Shown one piece after another: positions 6,037 through 7,606 of a DNA stretch of 7,606 nucleotides. Each line of letters begins with the position of its first letter. Within the stretch, counting starts at the first letter, position 1. The position numbers and the translations under genes are program-made. This DNA comes from Clostridia bacterium (GTDB lineage: Bacteria; Bacillota_A; Clostridia; UBA1212; UBA1255), in assembly GCA_017522515.1 (NCBI GenBank), contig JAFWZH010000210.1, positions 1 to 7,606 on the forward strand. Direction: 5' to 3'. The notes under the pieces are model-generated. The model had not been told where the DNA came from. It saw only the letters and a program-made list of their open reading frames with translations, and did not search any database.

Positions 6037-6058
6037 AAAAACAAAAAGTCATAGAAAC
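6037..6058 (+). repeat. Orphan iteron
   Basis: The core ACAAAAAGTCATAGAA (6041-6056) matches the iteron core, 112 bp beyond the end of the tandem array and in the same direction. It ends immediately before the ATG at 6061. Confidence 0.75.
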
Positions 6059-6060
6059 AT

Positions 6061-6336
6061 ATGTCTTTTCATTATACGAAAAAGCTTAATGAGCAGAATA
6101 TCAGCGATGAAAGCGTTAATGTTGTCTACAAGTATTTTGTTTCGTTGGTTGAATCTGTTCCCGATGAGCAAGCAGAACGTGTTATAAAAGCTGTCAAAGA
6201 GCCTACAGGGTCCTTCTCCTTTGAAACGTATAAAAACAGCTATGAACATGGACAAACAGTATTAGATGTACTAATGGTTGGAGATCTGGTTGGATTTATC
6301 TTCCTAATCTTACTAAAGGATTTCCTGCAAAAATAG
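6061..6336 (+). CDS. Hypothetical small ORF of uncertain reality, 91 residues
   Basis: This ORF begins MSFHYTKKLNEQNISDESVN. Residues 1-60 are charged and look codon-like, but residues 66-91 overlap the better supported SH3b frame and end in a hydrophobic stretch that is probably out-of-frame reading. No ribosome site is visible before ATG 6061; the preceding bases are the orphan iteron. It may be the 5' end of an old gene joined by deletion to the SH3b fragment. I do not recognise the sequence. Confidence 0.35.
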   Translation: MSFHYTKKLNEQNISDESVNVVYKYFVSLVESVPDEQAERVIKAVKEPTGSFSFETYKNSYEHGQTVLDVLMVGDLVGFIFLILLKDFLQK

Positions 6337-6563
6337 CAGCAAGTTCTTTACGTTTACGTAAAAACCCTGGTTCAACTGCATCATCAAATACAGTTCTTAC
6401 TACAATTCCTCGTAATAAAGTGGTAATAATAACCGCAGCTAAACATTACTCAAATAGTACTTGGGTAAAAACTACTTATAACGGAAAAACTGGTTGGATT
6501 TGTTGGTATGAAAAAAATTCACAGTATGTATATGGTATTTCAGACTTTGGAACTGGTTTTTAA
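6246..6563 (+). pseudogene. SH3b (bacterial SH3) domain fragment without a start
   Basis: This 105-residue stretch has no start codon at its front and a stop at 6243. It reads TWTN...GWRSGWIYLPNL, the C-terminal end of one SH3b domain. A full second one follows: SSLRLRKNPGSTASSNTVLT, a TTIPRNKVVII strand, STWVKTTYNGKTGWICW, and the end ISDFGTGF. SH3b domains bind cell-wall peptides and are common in wall hydrolases and bacteriocins of Firmicutes. This is probably the tail of such a gene, cut off by a deletion. It lies in the -1 frame relative to the ORF at 6061. A strong hairpin terminator follows 18 bases later. Such a tail could also have been a wall-binding module of an earlier toxin on this plasmid. 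Confidence 0.75.
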
Positions 6564-6581
6564 TTTCGATTAATATCAATA

Positions 6582-6620
6582 CAAATAACAAAGGCTCCTA
6601 ATAGGAGTCTTTGTTATTTG
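6582..6620. terminator. 18-bp hairpin, probable bidirectional terminator
   Basis: CAAATAACAAAGGCTCCT (6582-6599) pairs with AGGAGTCTTTGTTATTTG (6603-6620), with one G-T pair and a 3-base loop. It follows the SH3b fragment on the plus strand and the coiled-coil fragment on the minus strand. The T-run after the stem is weak. Confidence 0.75.
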
Positions 6621-6718
6621 TTGTGCATTTCTGAAATCTGTTCTCGAAGCAGTCTATTCTCCTCTTGGAGCAGTATCGTCTTTTTTATCAGCTCATAGAC
6701 GATATGGCAGATAAATAT
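6614..6718 (-). pseudogene. Coiled-coil peptide fragment without a start
   Basis: On the minus strand this reads IVYELIKKTILLQEENRLLR, then EQISEMHNK and a stop at 6616-6614. The spacing of Leu and Ile is a clean heptad coiled coil. A stop lies at 6721-6719, and no ATG, GTG or TTG occurs before the coiled coil, so it is probably the tail of a lost gene. The stop codon falls inside the terminator hairpin. Function is unknown. Confidence 0.45.
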
Positions 6719-6755
6719 TTAATTTAGAAAAAATATAAATTAAACCTAAAAACTT

Positions 6756-6775
6756 GCCTGTGGTACACCACAGGC
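6756..6775 (-). terminator. GC-rich hairpin upstream of the toxin promoter
   Basis: GCCTGTGG (6756-6763) pairs perfectly with CCACAGGC (6768-6775), loop TACA. On the minus strand it is followed by AAGTTTTTA, so it can stop antisense transcription leaving the toxin gene. In the plus direction there is no T-run, and it may simply insulate the toxin promoter. Confidence 0.6.
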
Positions 6776-6837
6776 GTTGCTTGCTATTTTAGTATTAATA
6801 AAAATATAGTTAATAATATGTTATTTTGGATTTATTA

Positions 6838-6866
6838 TTGATTTTCCTTTTTTTGTATGATATAAT
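6838..6866 (+). promoter_or_regulatory. Promoter of the toxin operon
   Basis: TTGATT (6838-6843), a 17-base spacer, then TATAAT (6861-6866) preceded by TGA (extended -10). The start would lie near 6873, giving a leader of about 24 bases with the AAGGTG ribosome site. No operator is obvious, so the operon may be constitutive. Confidence 0.82.
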
Positions 6867-6896
6867 TATAAAAAATATATTTATGAAGGTGATAAT

Positions 6897-7606
6897 GTGT
6901 CTAAACAAATAAAAAAATTCTTTTCCTTTATCATAGCAGCAGCATTTACATTTTGCTTTTATGGTAATAATCTGAAAACAGTATCAGATGAAATAAAAAC
7001 ATTAACTGCGTATGCAACAAATGCTACATATGGTGACGCAACCAATGATGGAGTGGTAGATGTTTTTGATTTAATAATAGCAAGAGAAAAGCTTGCAACA
7101 GAAGATTCTGGAGCACTTGATTTAGACGGAAATGATGTTATTAATGGTGTTGATCTTTCTTTACTTAATGATTTCTTACTCGGCTCATGTGATGAATTTC
7201 CTGTTTCTATAAGAGAGCAAATGAAAGAGGTTGATTATTCTGTCGTTGATGACAGATGTGAAAAAGAGTTTTCTTTAACTAAAGAAATGGCAGAGTTTAC
7301 TGAGTCTTTGGGTACACCACTTAAAATTTACGAATATCTTTATAATAATATTGACATAAGTTTTTATAGAAATTTAAGAAAAGGTTCAATAGGCACATTT
7401 GAAGAAAAATGTGGAAATGACATAGACCAAGCTTGTTTGTTAATAGCAATGCTCAATCATTTAGGATACAATGCTGGTATGGTAAAACATCCCATAGCTA
7501 TAACTGAACAACAACTTTTGGAATGGACAGGTTGTCAATCTGTAGATTCGGCTAAAGAAGTACTTGAAGCTGACGACAGAGTTGTAAGTGTAGAAGTACT
7601 AGAAGG
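6897..7606 (+). CDS. Dockerin-bearing polymorphic toxin, N-terminal part (runs off the window end, continues at 1..2311)
   Basis: This is the 5' part of a 959-residue secreted toxin-like protein that continues at base 1 of the circle. GTG at 6897 is chosen because AAGGTG (6886-6891) sits 5 bases upstream and a strong promoter lies just before it. The ATG at 6895 is out of frame and stops after five codons. Residues 1-23 form a Sec-type signal (Lys-Gln-Ile-Lys-Lys, then a hydrophobic stretch), with possible cleavage near Ala40. Residues 45-96 are a type I dockerin with two Ca-binding loops: Asp47/Asp51/Asp55/Asp58 and Asp75/Asp77/Asn79/Asn83/Asp86. Position 3 of the first loop is Thr, not the usual Asn/Asp. 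From about residue 140 a transglutaminase-like domain starts (GTFEEKCGNDIDQACLLIAML, residues 166-186), but the usual catalytic Cys position appears to be Asp175. By family knowledge a dockerin binds a cohesin, so the protein is expected outside the cell on a scaffold. The toxin role comes from the C-terminal part. Confidence 0.87.
   Translation, partial: MSKQIKKFFSFIIAAAFTFCFYGNNLKTVSDEIKTLTAYATNATYGDATNDGVVDVFDLIIAREKLATEDSGALDLDGNDVINGVDLSLLNDFLLGSCDEFPVSIREQMKEVDYSVVDDRCEKEFSLTKEMAEFTESLGTPLKIYEYLYNNIDISFYRNLRKGSIGTFEEKCGNDIDQACLLIAMLNHLGYNAGMVKHPIAITEQQLLEWTGCQSVDSAKEVLEADDRVVSVEVLE
7029..7184 (+). other. Type I dockerin domain coding segment
   Basis: This segment encodes residues 45-96 of the toxin. 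It shows the duplicated Ca-binding half-motif of type I dockerins: GDATNDGVVDVFDL, then LDLDGNDVINGVDLSLLNDF. Both halves carry the position-12 Asp (58 and 86). The residues that usually set cohesin choice (loop positions 10-11) are Val56-Phe57 in the first half and Gly84-Val85 in the second, so the two faces are not identical. The domain lies directly after the signal peptide, whereas dockerins of cellulosomal enzymes are most often C-terminal. Confidence 0.87.
7466..7606 (+). repeat. Terminal direct repeat, right copy (assembly overlap of a circle)
   Basis: Identical to 1-141 over 141 bases. This is the length left by a de Bruijn assembler at k=141 (the top of MEGAHIT's default list) on a circular molecule. 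Closing it gives about 7,465 bp. Confidence 0.97.

Larger units (their letters stand above)
6564..6896. other. Intergenic scar between the SH3b fragment and the toxin gene
   Basis: No intact gene is present. It holds the 6582-6620 hairpin, the coiled-coil fragment, a second hairpin at 6756-6775 and the toxin promoter. The 6716-6896 part is extremely AT-rich apart from the second hairpin. Confidence 0.75.

Noticed and set aside
6246..6336. Programmed -1 frameshift joining the 6061 ORF to the SH3b frame
   Set aside because: No canonical slippery heptamer in the proper phase was found in the overlap, and the 5' ORF lacks a ribosome site. A deletion scar explains it better.
6718..6744. AT-only inverted repeat TTTAATTT/AAATTAAA as an operator
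   Set aside because: Such repeats are expected by chance in this very AT-rich stretch.
6897..6965. Lipoprotein signal (Cys20 in the hydrophobic stretch)
   Set aside because: The residues before it (AAAFTFC) do not fit a lipobox, so an ordinary Sec signal is more likely.

Overview
The window is one complete small plasmid, linearised by assembly. Bases 7466-7606 repeat bases 1-141 exactly, so the real molecule is a circle of about 7,465 bp and the two ends belong to a single gene. The AT-rich sequence, the Ruminococcus-style N-terminal dockerin, the Rep_3/iteron replicon and the TnpV-like gene all suggest a gut or rumen Firmicute of the Ruminococcus/Oscillospiraceae kind. The host assignment is an inference.

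Layout. (i) Plus strand, from 6897 across the junction to 3478, is an operon of three genes with a strong promoter at 6838-6866 and a terminator at 3487-3516. The first gene encodes a 959-residue secreted protein: signal peptide, type I dockerin, transglutaminase-like domain, long passenger, membrane helix and C-terminal GIY-YIG nuclease domain. One base later comes a 195-residue protein with the look of an Imm26-type immunity protein. The third is a DUF536-like plasmid-maintenance protein with an N-terminal HTH, 22-residue repeats, a coiled coil and a basic-aromatic tail. (ii) Minus strand, 4165-3642, is a DinJ/RelB-type antitoxin and a YoeB/Txe-type toxin with their own promoter and a palindromic operator. 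(iii) Minus strand, 5735-4237, holds the Rep_3 initiator, an overlapping 45-residue small ORF and a TnpV-like gene. (iv) 5758-6060 is the replication origin: rep promoter and operator, one inverted and four tandem 22-bp iterons, AT-rich tandem repeats, alternative hairpins and one orphan iteron. (v) 6061-6896 is a scar region: a small ORF of unknown function, an SH3b fragment without a start, a coiled-coil fragment and two strong hairpins.

How the genes work together. Rep and its iterons maintain the plasmid, and the intracellular toxin-antitoxin pair is a standard addiction module. The first operon looks like a polymorphic toxin with its immunity gene, co-transcribed with a maintenance gene. 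The most notable point is the dockerin at the toxin's N-terminus. A dockerin normally plugs a protein into a cohesin scaffold (cellulosome) at the cell surface, so this plasmid may encode a toxin that docks on the host's, or a neighbour's, cohesin scaffold. The long gene is cut in two by the arbitrary linearisation, and the dockerin lies only in the short end piece, so a linear annotation would miss the connection.
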